Position numbers and translations under genes: made by a program. Shown piece by piece: positions 9,228 through 17,895 of a stretch of 64,000 nucleotides of DNA (the first letter of the stretch is position 1; each line of letters begins with the position of its first letter). Source of the stretch: Kibdelosporangium banguiense (GTDB lineage Bacteria; Actinomycetota; Actinomycetes; Mycobacteriales; Pseudonocardiaceae); NCBI RefSeq assembly GCF_017876405.1, contig NZ_JAGINW010000001.1, positions 12,537,203 to 12,601,202 of the forward strand, read 5' to 3'. The notes beneath the pieces are model-generated. The model saw nothing but the letters and a program-made list of their open reading frames with translations. It did not search any database and had not been told where the DNA came from.

Positions 9228-10043
9228 TCAAGCTTGACCGAGCCACGGGACATCACCGATGGCCTCGACCCGGTGAACCAGCGACGGTGCGGAAATCGGC
9301 ACCCCACCGGCCACTGACTGGGGCAGCAAGGTCAGTCCGTGTCCGGCACGTGCCAACGCCACCAAGCCGAGCACGTCGGTGCCGGTGTACCGGAGCGACG
9401 CCCGGAAGCCGTCGGATCTGCTCATGGTTCGCAGCTGTGCCAACGGGATTCCGGCATCCGGGGCGTCGATCCAGCGACTGTCGGCCAGATCGCCCAAGCG
9501 TAGCCCGGCTCGGCCGGACAAGGGGTGCCCGTCGGGAAGTATCACCGCCACCGGCTGTTCGGCGACCGACACTGTCTGATGTGGACGGATGTCGGCCAGG
9601 TTGAGCGGATCGGTGGGTGCCGCGATACCGTCCACCAGACCGGCGTCGAACGACCCGGTCGCCACTCCGGCCAGAACGTCCTCACGGCTGAGCACCTCGA
9701 CGGTCAGATCGAACGGCGCCAGCATCGCGGCCGCTGATGGTGACATCGCGAGCGGAGAAACCCCGATGGCGAGCCGTGTGGCCGGTGGGGCCGTCATCCT
9801 GACGATGTCGGCGCGGGCGGCATCGAGGCGCAGCAACAGCGGCCCAGCGTGCTCGAGCAGCCGCTCCCCCACTGTTGTCGGGGCCACCGGACGCCTCGAC
9901 AACAGCGTGGCGCCCAGGTCGCTTTCCAGCGCGGCAATGTGCTGGGACACGGCGGACTGTGTGTAGCCCAGTTCCGCCGCGGCGTGCGAGAACGAGCCTT
10001 GGCGGGCGACTGCGACAAACGTGCGAAGCAGATGCAGATCCAC
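9228..10043 (-). CDS. LysR-family regulator
   Basis: LysR-type transcription factor, 271 aa from GTG 10043 (VDLHLLRTFVAVARQGSFSH). The HTH, AAAELGYTQSAVSQHIAALE, is canonical. The C-terminal PBP2-type effector domain is complete. A GTG 30 bp further upstream is also in frame but gives a non-homologous hydrophobic extension. It is divergent from the amidotransferase-like gene at 10120, its probable target. Confidence 0.88.
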   Translation of the reverse strand: MDLHLLRTFVAVARQGSFSHAAAELGYTQSAVSQHIAALESDLGATLLSRRPVAPTTVGERLLEHAGPLLLRLDAARADIVRMTAPPATRLAIGVSPLAMSPSAAAMLAPFDLTVEVLSREDVLAGVATGSFDAGLVDGIAAPTDPLNLADIRPHQTVSVAEQPVAVILPDGHPLSGRAGLRLGDLADSRWIDAPDAGIPLAQLRTMSRSDGFRASLRYTGTDVLGLVALARAGHGLTLLPQSVAGGVPISAPSLVHRVEAIGDVPWLGQA

Positions 10044-10051
10044 GAGTATCA

Positions 10052-10064
10052 GTATCGCTAATAC
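10052..10064. promoter_or_regulatory. Candidate LysR binding site
   Basis: GTATCGCTAATAC, an interrupted palindrome (GTAT-N5-ATAC), lies 9 bp upstream of the LysR start in the divergent promoter region. It fits the T-N11-A style of LysR boxes, but there is no second site to support it. Confidence 0.35.
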
Positions 10065-10119
10065 AGTCAACACACATCATCGTTGGCGCTTAAGCGCCTG
10101 GAGCGTTCAGGATGACCAG

Positions 10120-10803
10120 GTGACTGTTGCCCATGCTCGAATCGCGCTGATCGGCGACCGCTCTCCCAGCGTCCTCGCACACACCCGGATCCCTGCCCAG
10201 CTCGCGCTGCTGGCCGAACGGGACAACCTCGTCGTCGATCCGTACTGGATCCCGACCGAGGACGTGCCCAGCCTGTCGGAGTTCGACGGCATCTGGCTCG
10301 TGCCTGGCAGCCCGTACCGCAGCGAGGCAGGAGCCATTGAAGCCGTGCTGACCGCCCGCACGGAGCAGATCCCGTTCCTGGGCACCTGCGGCGGCTTTCA
10401 GCACGCTGTCCTCGAATACGCGCGCAATGTCTGTGGACTGCAGGCGGGGCACGCGGAGAACCAGCCGGACACCGCGGATCCGGTCATCGTCGAACTGGCC
10501 TGTTCCCTGGTCGGCCACGAAGGCGCGGTCATCATCGAGCCTGGATCGCTGGCCGAACGCGTACTCGGCGCGGACCGGACCGTCGAGCGCTACCACTGCT
10601 CGTACGGCGCCAACCCGCAGCACCTGAACACCTTGCAGGACAACGGACTCCGGTTCACCGGCCGGGACGAGACCGGTGATGCCCGGATCGCCGAACTGCC
10701 CGGCCATCCCTTCTTCCTGCTGACCTTGTTCCAGCCGGAACTCGCCGAACGGCCACACCCCATCGTCCGGGCGTTCGCACGAGCCGCGGCCGGACATGCC
10801 TGA
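10120..10803 (+). CDS. CTP synthase C-terminal-like class I amidotransferase homologue
   Basis: A 227-aa protein matching the glutaminase half of CTP synthase without the synthetase half; PGAP-type annotation of such proteins is CTP synthase C-terminal region-related (seleno)protein. The nucleophile elbow GTCGGFQHAVLE carries the Cys. The second half of the triad is altered: where CTP synthase has FHPE, this protein has FQPE (LTLFQPEL). GTG 10120 follows AGGA at 8 nt. Function unknown; the divergent LysR is the likely regulator. Confidence 0.78.
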   Translation: MTVAHARIALIGDRSPSVLAHTRIPAQLALLAERDNLVVDPYWIPTEDVPSLSEFDGIWLVPGSPYRSEAGAIEAVLTARTEQIPFLGTCGGFQHAVLEYARNVCGLQAGHAENQPDTADPVIVELACSLVGHEGAVIIEPGSLAERVLGADRTVERYHCSYGANPQHLNTLQDNGLRFTGRDETGDARIAELPGHPFFLLTLFQPELAERPHPIVRAFARAAAGHA

Positions 10804-10831
10804 GGCCCGGAAGCGATGCCTCCGGGCCTCA
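10801..10831. terminator. Bidirectional hairpin between convergent genes
   Basis: Perfect 11-bp arms TGAGGCCCGGA / TCCGGGCCTCA with a 9-nt loop. The left arm includes the TGA stop of the amidotransferase-like gene; the sdhB stop lies 11 bp beyond. There is no T tract, which is common in actinomycetes. Confidence 0.75.
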
Positions 10832-10841
10832 GAACGGTGAC

Positions 10842-11597
10842 TCAGGCCTTGTTGCGCTTGAAGAGCTTGTTGCCGAGCCAGACGACCGGGTCGTAACGGC
10901 GGCCGGCGACGCGCTCCTTCATCGGGATCAGGGCGTTGTCGGTGATCTTGATGTGTTCCGGGCAGACCTCGGTGCAGCACTTGGTGATGTTGCACATGCC
11001 CAGGCCGTGCTCGTCCTGTGCGACGTCACGGCGGTCGGCGGTGTCCAGCGGGTGCATCTCCAGCTCGGCCACCCGCATCAGGAACCTGGGGCCGGAGAAG
11101 GCTTCCTTGTTCTCCTCGTGGTCACGGATGACGTGACACGTGTTCTGGCACAGGAAGCACTCGATGCACTTGCGGAACTCCTGCGAGCGCTCGACGTCCA
11201 CCTGCTGCATCCGGTACTCGCCCGGCTTGAGGTCCGCGGGCGGGGTGAAGGACTGCACCTCGCGGGCCTTGGTGTAGTTGAACGACACGTCGGTGACCAG
11301 GTCGCGGATCACCGGGAAGGTCCGCATCGGCGTGACCGTGATGACCTCGTCCTCGGCGAACGTGGACATCCGGGTCATGCACAGCAGCCGCGGCATGCCG
11401 TTGATCTCCGCCGAACAGGAGCCGCACTTGCCGGCCTTGCAGTTCCAGCGAACCGCCAGGTCCGGCGCCTGCGTGGCCTGCAGCCGGTGGATGATGTCGA
11501 GGACGACCTCGCCCTCGTTGACCTCGACGACGTAGTCGACCAGTTCGCCCGCGTCGTCAGCACCACGCCAGACCCGGAACTGCGCTTTGTACCCCAT
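10842..11597 (-). CDS. sdhB: Succinate dehydrogenase iron-sulfur subunit
   Basis: Electron-transfer subunit, 251 aa, of the Sdh1-type complex. The 2Fe-2S domain has CKAGKCGSCS plus a later Cys (LLCMTRM); the 4Fe-4S site is CIECFLCQNTC and the 3Fe-4S site CNITKCCTEVCP. ATG 11597 lies one base after the sdhA stop. Gene order sdhC-sdhA-sdhB with the small gene upstream matches M. tuberculosis Rv0250c-Rv0247c. Confidence 0.95.
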   Translation of the reverse strand: MGYKAQFRVWRGADDAGELVDYVVEVNEGEVVLDIIHRLQATQAPDLAVRWNCKAGKCGSCSAEINGMPRLLCMTRMSTFAEDEVITVTPMRTFPVIRDLVTDVSFNYTKAREVQSFTPPADLKPGEYRMQQVDVERSQEFRKCIECFLCQNTCHVIRDHEENKEAFSGPRFLMRVAELEMHPLDTADRRDVAQDEHGLGMCNITKCCTEVCPEHIKITDNALIPMKERVAGRRYDPVVWLGNKLFKRNKA

Positions 11598-11598
11598 G

Positions 11599-13497
11599 TC
11601 AGGCTTTCCTTCCCGGGTGCGCGGCAACCTCTTCTTCGGTGTAGTACTTCTCCAGTTCACCGATCTCGAAGAGTTGGAACAGTTCTTCGCGCATGGGCGG
11701 CTGGGGCTGCTCGACCACCGAAACGTCCGTCCCGTCAGTCGAACACACCAGCAGCCGGTTACGCCAGTTCGCCGACATCGCCGGATGGTCGTCGCGGGTG
11801 TGACCTCCGCGACTCTCCTCGCGCAGCAGCGCCGCCTTGGCGACGCATTCACTGACCAGGATCATGTTGTAGAGGTCGATCGCCAGGTGCCAGCCGGGGT
11901 TGAACTGGCGGTGGCCCTCCACCGCGACGTTCGGGATCCGGCCCTTGATCTCGTCGATCTTCTCCAGCGCCTGGCGGATCTCGCCCGCCTTGCGGATGAT
12001 GCCGACCAGGTCGTTCATCGACTGCTGCAGCTCGGAGTGCAGGGTGTACGGGTTCTCCTCGACCCCGCCGCCTTGCGGATCGAACGGCTGCACCGCGCGC
12101 TCTGCCGCACCGTCTATATCGGACTGCGAGATCTCCGGGCGAGCCGCGAGCCCTTCGACGTACTCGGCCGCGCCCAGCCCGGCGCGCCTGCCGAACACCA
12201 GCAAGTCGGACAACGAGTTGCCACCAAGGCGGTTGGAGCCGTGCATGCCGCCCGCGACCTCACCAGCCGCGAACAGACCGGGCACCTTGGCCGCCGCGGT
12301 GTCCGGGTCGACCTCGACGCCACCCATCACGTAGTGACAGGTCGGCCCGACCTCCATCGGCTCAGCGGTGATGTCGACGTCGGCCAGTTCCTTGAACTGG
12401 TGGTGCATCGACGGCAGCCGGCGGCGGATCTCCTCGGCCGGCATCCGGCTGGAGATGTCCAGGAACACACCGCCGTGGGGCGATCCACGGCCCGCCTTGA
12501 CCTCGGAGTTGATCGCGCGGGCGACCTCGTCACGCGGCAACAGGTCGGGGGTACGCCGGTTGCCGTCCGGGTCGGTGTACCAGCGGTCGGCTTCTTCCTC
12601 GTTGTCGGCGTACTTGTCCTTGAACACCTCGGGGATGTAGTCGAACATGAAGCGCTTGCCGTCGGAGTTGCGCAGCACGCCACCGTCACCGCGGACGCCT
12701 TCGGTGACAAGGATTCCCTTGACACTCGGCGGCCAGACCATGCCGGTCGGGTGGAACTGGATGAACTCCATGTTGATCAGCGTCGCCCCGGCCCGCAGTG
12801 CCAGCGCGTGACCGTCCCCTGTGTACTCCCAGGAGTTCGACGTGACCTTGAAGGACTTGCCGATGCCCCCGGTCGCCAGCACCACGGCGGGCGCATCGAA
12901 GGCGATGAACCGGCCCGACTCACGCCAGTAACCGAAGGCACCGGAGATCTTGTCGCCGTCCTTGAGCAACTCGGTGATCGTGCACTCGGCGAAGACCTTG
13001 ATCTTGGCCTCGTAGTCGCCGGTCTCCTTGAAGTCCTCCTGCTGCAACGAAACGATCTTCTGCTGCAGGGTGCGGATCAACTCCAGGCCGGTGCGGTCAC
13101 CGACGTGGGCCAGCCGCGGGTACTCGTGGCCGCCGAAGTTGCGCTGCGAGATGCGGCCGTCGGCGGTGCGGTCGAAGAGCGCGCCGTAGGTTTCCAGCTC
13201 CCAGACGCGGTCCGGGGCCTCCTTGGCGTGCAGCTCGGCCATCCGCCAGTTGTTGAGGAACTTCCCGCCACGCATGGTGTCGCGGAAGTGCACCTGCCAG
13301 TTGTCGTTGCTGTTGACGTTGCCCATGGAGGCGGCCACGCCGCCCTCGGCCATCACCGTATGGGCCTTGCCGAACAGGGACTTGCAGACCACGGCGGTAC
13401 GCAGACCGCGTTGCCGGGCCTCGATCGCGGCTCGCAGACCGGCACCGCCGGCCCCGATCACGACAACGTCGTACGTGTGCCGCTCGACCTGGGTCAT
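11599..13497 (-). CDS. sdhA: Succinate dehydrogenase flavoprotein subunit
   Basis: Catalytic FAD subunit, 632 aa. The dinucleotide-binding motif is VIGAGGAGLRAAIEA, the region carrying the usual covalent-flavin His is KAHTVMAEGGVAASMGNVN, and the active-site FIQFHPTG and EGVRGDGG motifs are present. ATG 13497 (MTQVERHTYDVVVIG) fits the family start; a longer frame adds unrelated residues. Located in the middle of the operon, coupled to sdhB. Confidence 0.95.
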   Translation of the reverse strand: MTQVERHTYDVVVIGAGGAGLRAAIEARQRGLRTAVVCKSLFGKAHTVMAEGGVAASMGNVNSNDNWQVHFRDTMRGGKFLNNWRMAELHAKEAPDRVWELETYGALFDRTADGRISQRNFGGHEYPRLAHVGDRTGLELIRTLQQKIVSLQQEDFKETGDYEAKIKVFAECTITELLKDGDKISGAFGYWRESGRFIAFDAPAVVLATGGIGKSFKVTSNSWEYTGDGHALALRAGATLINMEFIQFHPTGMVWPPSVKGILVTEGVRGDGGVLRNSDGKRFMFDYIPEVFKDKYADNEEEADRWYTDPDGNRRTPDLLPRDEVARAINSEVKAGRGSPHGGVFLDISSRMPAEEIRRRLPSMHHQFKELADVDITAEPMEVGPTCHYVMGGVEVDPDTAAAKVPGLFAAGEVAGGMHGSNRLGGNSLSDLLVFGRRAGLGAAEYVEGLAARPEISQSDIDGAAERAVQPFDPQGGGVEENPYTLHSELQQSMNDLVGIIRKAGEIRQALEKIDEIKGRIPNVAVEGHRQFNPGWHLAIDLYNMILVSECVAKAALLREESRGGHTRDDHPAMSANWRNRLLVCSTDGTDVSVVEQPQPPMREELFQLFEIGELEKYYTEEEVAAHPGRKA

Positions 13498-13513
13498 GAA
13501 GAATTCCTCTTTC

Positions 13514-14311
13514 TCAAACGAAGCGCAGGTCGGAGATCGCACCACTGGCAACGAGCATCACGTACAGGTCGGTGAGCATCAAGGTGCCGAGCGTTACCCA
13601 GGCCAGCTGCATGTGCCGGACATTGAGCTTGGATATGAAGGTCCACAGCTTGTACCGGACAGGGTGGGCGGAGAAGTGCTTGAGCCGGCCACCGGCGATG
13701 TGCCGGCAGGAGTGGCAGGACAACGTGTACGCCCACAGCATGACCACGTTGACCACGAGCACCACGTTGCCCAGACCGAAGCCGAAGCCACCGTCGGGCG
13801 AGTGGAACGCGACGATCGCGTCGTAGGTGTTGATGAGCGCGACCAGGCCCGCCACGTAGAAGAAGTAGCGGTGCAGGTTCTGCAGGATCAACGGGAACTT
13901 GGTCTCACCGCTGTACTTCGCGTGCGGCTCGGCCACCGCGCAGGCGGTCGGCGACTGCCAGACCGAGCGGTAGTACGCCTTGCGGTAGTAGTAGCAGGTC
14001 AGCCGGAAACCCAGCAGGAACGGCAGGGCGAGAAAGCCCATCGGGATCCAGCCGGGCAGTTCGCCGATCCATTCGCCGAAGTGCGACGAACCCGGTACGC
14101 ACGACTCGCTGATACACGGCGAGTAGAACGGCGTCAGGTAGTGGTAGTCGTTCACCCAGTACCACTCGCCCATGAAAGACCGGACGGTCGCGTAAATGAC
14201 GAAGGTCGCCAGGCCGAGATTGGTCACCAGCGGCGGCAGCCACCACCGGTCGGTACGCAGACTGCGCACCGATATCCGCGCCCGGCCTGGCGCGTTGATT
14301 CCTGCGGTCAT
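13514..14311 (-). CDS. sdhC: Succinate dehydrogenase membrane subunit (Sdh1 type)
   Basis: Polytopic membrane anchor, 265 aa with about five TM segments, resembling Rv0249c. It anchors SdhAB and hands electrons to menaquinone. A Cys/His cluster C199-H200-S-C202-R-H204 (CHSCRH), plus C66, C71, C106 and C124, is notable: the M. smegmatis Sdh1 structure is reported to carry a membrane-embedded Rieske-type cluster in this subunit, and these residues are candidates for the ligands (inference). ATG 14311. Confidence 0.88.
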   Translation of the reverse strand: MTAGINAPGRARISVRSLRTDRWWLPPLVTNLGLATFVIYATVRSFMGEWYWVNDYHYLTPFYSPCISESCVPGSSHFGEWIGELPGWIPMGFLALPFLLGFRLTCYYYRKAYYRSVWQSPTACAVAEPHAKYSGETKFPLILQNLHRYFFYVAGLVALINTYDAIVAFHSPDGGFGFGLGNVVLVVNVVMLWAYTLSCHSCRHIAGGRLKHFSAHPVRYKLWTFISKLNVRHMQLAWVTLGTLMLTDLYVMLVASGAISDLRFV

Positions 14312-14347
14312 CTGTCCTCAGTTCGGGTATGGACTTGTGTTTGTCTG

Positions 14348-14644
14348 CTAATCGTCGTGGCGGACGTACTCGTCGTCAGCCCCACGCCACATCTCACGGT
14401 CATATGGCGTGTCCGGTACGACCACGACATCTTGCTCGGAGACCTGTGGGCGGCGTGGCTGGGGCGTGTCAGGCTCGGAACGGAAGTCGGCAGTGTCGAT
14501 GTCCAGCCGTTCGACGTCGTTGACGAGCCGCCGCACGGCGGGAACATCGCCGTACTTCGCCCTCAGCTCGCCCACACACTGCTTGACCTGCCCGATCGCA
14601 CGCTGCAGTTCAGTGATGTCGCTCATCGACATACCCGACTCCAT
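14348..14644 (-). CDS. Small conserved protein upstream of sdhC (Rv0250c-like)
   Basis: Up to 98 aa, soluble, with a helical N-terminal half (MSDITELQRAIGQVKQCVGE) and an acidic, Pro-containing tail. Position and size match Rv0250c, which precedes the mycobacterial sdh1 operon; function unknown. Three in-frame ATGs (14644, 14632, 14626) compete; GGAG six bases before 14632 favours that one. It is 36 bp from sdhC and probably in the same transcript. Confidence 0.75.
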   Translation of the reverse strand: MESGMSMSDITELQRAIGQVKQCVGELRAKYGDVPAVRRLVNDVERLDIDTADFRSEPDTPQPRRPQVSEQDVVVVPDTPYDREMWRGADDEYVRHDD

Positions 14645-14659
14645 TCACCGTCTAGACCA

Positions 14660-14761
14660 TCAGCCAGCTATGGAGGACGCCTTCTGGGCCAGGTGGTGGC
14701 AGGCGCCCCGTGCCGCCGACTGTGCCGCGCCGGTGACCTTGTGACAAGTACCACAAGGCAT
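14660..14761 (-). CDS. Candidate 33-aa Cys/His-rich small protein
   Basis: An open frame starting MPCGTCHKVTGAAQSAARGA and ending CHHLAQKASSIAG. It has a CxxCH motif and a later CHH, and most third codon positions after codon 6 are G or C. It ends 15 bp before the first start of the Rv0250c-like gene, in the same direction, so it could be the first gene of the sdh operon. CxxCH suggests metal or heme binding, but there is no signal peptide. Not a family I recognise. Confidence 0.4.
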   Translation of the reverse strand: MPCGTCHKVTGAAQSAARGACHHLAQKASSIAG

Positions 14762-15397
14762 GATCCGCTCTGTGACCGGCTCAACACTCCCGCGGCTCGC
14801 GCTGGATCGATTTCTGTGTCGGATGTCACCGGCTTTCAACAATGGTTCCTAGCGAGCGATTTTCACCCTAAGTAAACGGATAATCTCACAGCGTACAGGG
14901 CGACTGGCGGCGACGTCGACGGCCGCAAAGTTCCGGGCCCGGCGACTGCGTCGGCCGGTTCGGTAGCGAGGAATTCGTCACCCCGCCACGGGACAGCCCG
15001 ATTGATCAGATAGTGAGATCATCCGCCGCTGTCGAAAAGCTCACATTCGCTACCCGCAACGACTCCAGACAGTTCATAATGAAGGGTCTGCCAGTGTCCT
15101 GGCTCCCACACTGTGGACAGGACCCCGATCGCTCACCTGCAACTGGGAACAGGCGCTCTACAAGGCGAAAAACAATCGGCCGCACTCAGACACGCGGCGC
15201 ATCGTTCAACTCTCGGTAACTGTATCGATACCGATGGCTCCCCCATAGGGGTCGGCCAGATGTCTCGAATCGCCCCCTGAAGTGCCCCCAGTTTCTCTGG
15301 ATCGATTTTGACAGCCGCCCCCGGATAGCTACGTTGTGCCTTGTCACGACCGTGTGCGACGCCAGCGTTGCTGTCATCACCACATCGGGAGGCCGCA
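14762..15397. other. 636-bp gap without a convincing gene
   Basis: Base composition is lower in GC than the flanks and no frame shows sustained coding bias. It holds the promoter region of the sdh operon (minus strand) and, near the right end, the edd promoter. Nothing else is recognisable. Confidence 0.6.
15308..15335 (+). promoter_or_regulatory. Sigma-70-like promoter for edd-eda
   Basis: TTGACA (15308-15313), 16-bp spacer, TACGTT (15330-15335), about 60 bp before the edd GTG. Confidence 0.55.
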
Positions 15398-17236
15398 GTG
15401 CAAACGAAGCTCCACCGCGTCATCGGCAATGTCACTCAACGTATTGCCGAGCGCAGTGCGCATACCCGTCAGGCGTACCTGGACCGGGTCCGCAGCATGG
15501 CCAGCGATGGGCCGGCGCGGGCCGGCATGGCCTGCAGCAACCTGGCGCACGGCTTCGCCGCGTGCGACGGTCCGGACCGGCTCGCGGTGCGCGGGCTGAC
15601 CAAGCCAGGCGTCGCCATCGTCTCGTCGTACAACGACCTTCTCTCCGCGCACCAGCCGTTGCACGAATACCCGGACTGGCTCAAGGAATCCGTGCGTGAG
15701 ACGGGCGGTGTCGCCCAGTTCGCCGGTGGTGTGCCCGCGATGTGCGACGGCATCACCCAGGGACGCGCCGGGATGGAGCTGTCGCTGTTCAGCCGGGAAG
15801 TCATCGCGATGGCGACCGCGATCGCCCTGTCGCACGAGATGTTCGACGGTGCGCTGCTGCTCGGCGTGTGCGACAAGATCGTGCCGGGGCTGCTGATCGG
15901 CGCGCTGTCGTTCGGTCATCTGCCGTCGATCCTGGTGCCTGCCGGGCCGATGACCTCCGGGCTGCCGAACGCCGAGAAAGCCCGTGTCCGCCAACGGTTC
16001 GCCGAAGGCCTCGCCACCCGCGACGAGTTGCTGGCCGCCGAGTCGGCGTCCTACCACGGGCCCGGCACGTGCACGTTCTACGGCACCGCCAACTCCAACC
16101 AGATGGTCGTCGAAGTGATGGGCCTGCACCTGCCCGGCTCCAGCTTCGTCCACCCGCACACTCCCTTGCGCCGCGCACTTACTGAAGAAGCCGGCCGGCA
16201 GATCGTGCGGCTGACCCAGACCCGCGGGCAGTACACGCCGATCTCGGACATCGTCGACGAGAAGTCGATCGTCAACGGCGTGGTCGCGCTGCTGGCCACC
16301 GGCGGATCGACCAACCACACATTGCACCTGCCCGCCATCGCCGCGGCCGCGGGTATTCAGCTGACCTGGGACGACTTCGCCGACCTGTCGGCCGTGGTGC
16401 CGCTGCTGGCCCGCGTGTACCCCAACGGAACCGCTGACATCAACCACTTCCACGCCGCCGGCGGCGTGCAGTTCCTGGTCAGCACCCTGCTTGATGCCGG
16501 GCTGCTGCACCGGGACGTCAAGACGGTCGCCGGGGGCAGCCTGGACCTCTACCGGCAGGAACCCATCCTGGAGGACGGGAAGATCGTCTGGCGGGACGGC
16601 CCGGACCACAGTCTCGACACCGCCGTGCTGCGCGGCATGGACGACCCGTTCGAGCCGGACGGCGGCCTGCGGATGCTGTCGGGCAACCTCGGCCACGCGG
16701 TGATGAAGGTGTGCGCGGTCAAGCACGAGAACTGGGTCGTGGAGGCGCCCGCGCGCGTTTTCGAAAGCCAGGAGCAGCTCACGGCCGCGTTCCGGGCCGG
16801 CGAGCTCAACCGTGACGTCGTTGTGGTGGTGCGTAACCAGGGCCCCAAGGCCAACGGCATGCCGGAACTGCACGGCCTCACGCCCGCACTCGGCTCGCTG
16901 ATGGACCGCGGCCACAAGGTCGCGCTCGTCACCGACGGCCGGATGTCCGGCGCATCCGGCAAAGTGCCTGCGGCGATTCAGGTTTCCCCCGAATCGGTGG
17001 GCGGCGGGCCGTTGGCACGGCTGCGTGACGGCGACATCATCCGGCTCGACGCGGAACACGGCACACTCGACGTCCAGGCCGACCTCACCGGAAGGTCCAC
17101 TGTGCACGCACCCGTCGGCGCCTGGGAAGGCACCGGCCGCGAACTGTTCGCCGCCTTACGTGACGCCGTTGGCCCGGCCGAGCACGGCGCCACCGTGTTC
17201 GGCGGGTTGTTGACTACGACTAGGGAGATGGCTTGA
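15398..17236 (+). CDS. edd: 6-phosphogluconate dehydratase
   Basis: Entner-Doudoroff dehydratase converting 6-phosphogluconate to KDPG, cytosolic, [4Fe-4S] enzyme of the IlvD/Edd family, 612 aa. Family motifs: [20 protein letters not shown] near the N-terminus, [35 protein letters not shown] and [20 protein letters not shown]. Length and the [14 protein letters not shown] version are Edd-like rather than IlvD-like. GTG 15398 follows GGGAGG at 5 nt. The stop overlaps the eda start. Confidence 0.94.
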   Translation: MQTKLHRVIGNVTQRIAERSAHTRQAYLDRVRSMASDGPARAGMACSNLAHGFAACDGPDRLAVRGLTKPGVAIVSSYNDLLSAHQPLHEYPDWLKESVRETGGVAQFAGGVPAMCDGITQGRAGMELSLFSREVIAMATAIALSHEMFDGALLLGVCDKIVPGLLIGALSFGHLPSILVPAGPMTSGLPNAEKARVRQRFAEGLATRDELLAAESASYHGPGTCTFYGTANSNQMVVEVMGLHLPGSSFVHPHTPLRRALTEEAGRQIVRLTQTRGQYTPISDIVDEKSIVNGVVALLATGGSTNHTLHLPAIAAAAGIQLTWDDFADLSAVVPLLARVYPNGTADINHFHAAGGVQFLVSTLLDAGLLHRDVKTVAGGSLDLYRQEPILEDGKIVWRDGPDHSLDTAVLRGMDDPFEPDGGLRMLSGNLGHAVMKVCAVKHENWVVEAPARVFESQEQLTAAFRAGELNRDVVVVVRNQGPKANGMPELHGLTPALGSLMDRGHKVALVTDGRMSGASGKVPAAIQVSPESVGGGPLARLRDGDIIRLDAEHGTLDVQADLTGRSTVHAPVGAWEGTGRELFAALRDAVGPAEHGATVFGGLLTTTREMA

Positions 17237-17856
17237 CCACCGCAGCTGAACTTCTGGAGCTCTCACCGGTCATCCCCGTGGCGGTGATCGACGACATCGA
17301 GCACGCCGTGCCGGTCGCCGAGGCGCTGCTGGCCGGCGGCATCCCGGTGATCGAGCTGACCCTGCGCACACCGATCGCGATCGAGGCGATCCAACGGGTA
17401 CGCAAGGAAGTCCCGGACATCGTCGTCGGCGCAGGCACAGTCACGTCCGCCGAGCAGGCGCAGCAGGCATTCGAGGTCGGCGCGTCATTCCTGGTCACCC
17501 CAGGCAGCACCGAAAGCGTGATCGACGCGTGCCTGGCAACCGGTCTGCCCTTCCTGCCCGGCATCAGCACAGTCTCCGAAGCGATGCGGCTGGCCGAACG
17601 CGGGCTGACAGCACTGAAGTTCTTCCCCGCCGAGGCGGCCGGTGGCGTGGAGTTCCTCAAAGCGATCGCAGGACCGTTGCCCGGCCTCAAGTTCTGCCCA
17701 ACCGGCGGCATAACCCCGGACAACGCGGCCAAATACCTGGCCCTGGAAAACGTGGGCTGCGTCGGCGGCTCCTGGCTCACCCCGAAATACGCCTTGGCCC
17801 ACAACGACTTCGCCCGGATCAAGTCCCTCGCCAAGGCAGTCTCCCACCTGCGCTGA
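17233..17856 (+). CDS. eda: KDPG aldolase
   Basis: Class I aldolase splitting 2-keto-3-deoxy-6-phosphogluconate into pyruvate and glyceraldehyde-3-phosphate, 207 aa. Catalytic E41 lies in IELTLRT and the Schiff-base lysine K129 in [19 protein letters not shown] follows. It starts with TTG inside the edd stop (TTGA overlap), so it is translationally coupled. With edd this completes the Entner-Doudoroff pathway. Confidence 0.94.
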   Translation: MTTAAELLELSPVIPVAVIDDIEHAVPVAEALLAGGIPVIELTLRTPIAIEAIQRVRKEVPDIVVGAGTVTSAEQAQQAFEVGASFLVTPGSTESVIDACLATGLPFLPGISTVSEAMRLAERGLTALKFFPAEAAGGVEFLKAIAGPLPGLKFCPTGGITPDNAAKYLALENVGCVGGSWLTPKYALAHNDFARIKSLAKAVSHLR

Positions 17857-17895
17857 ACCAGTTGCCCCGGTCTGTCACGCCCACGGCAGGCCTGA

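Noticed and set aside
11587-13575. Long open frame on the plus strand opposite sdhA
   Set aside because: It is antisense to a gene with full SdhA motifs, and its protein is a repetitive Arg/His/Val/Leu-rich translation typical of GC-rich shadows.
15377-17107. 576-codon open frame opposite edd
   Set aside because: No recognisable motif; Edd on the other strand has complete active-site motifs and a good ribosome-binding site.
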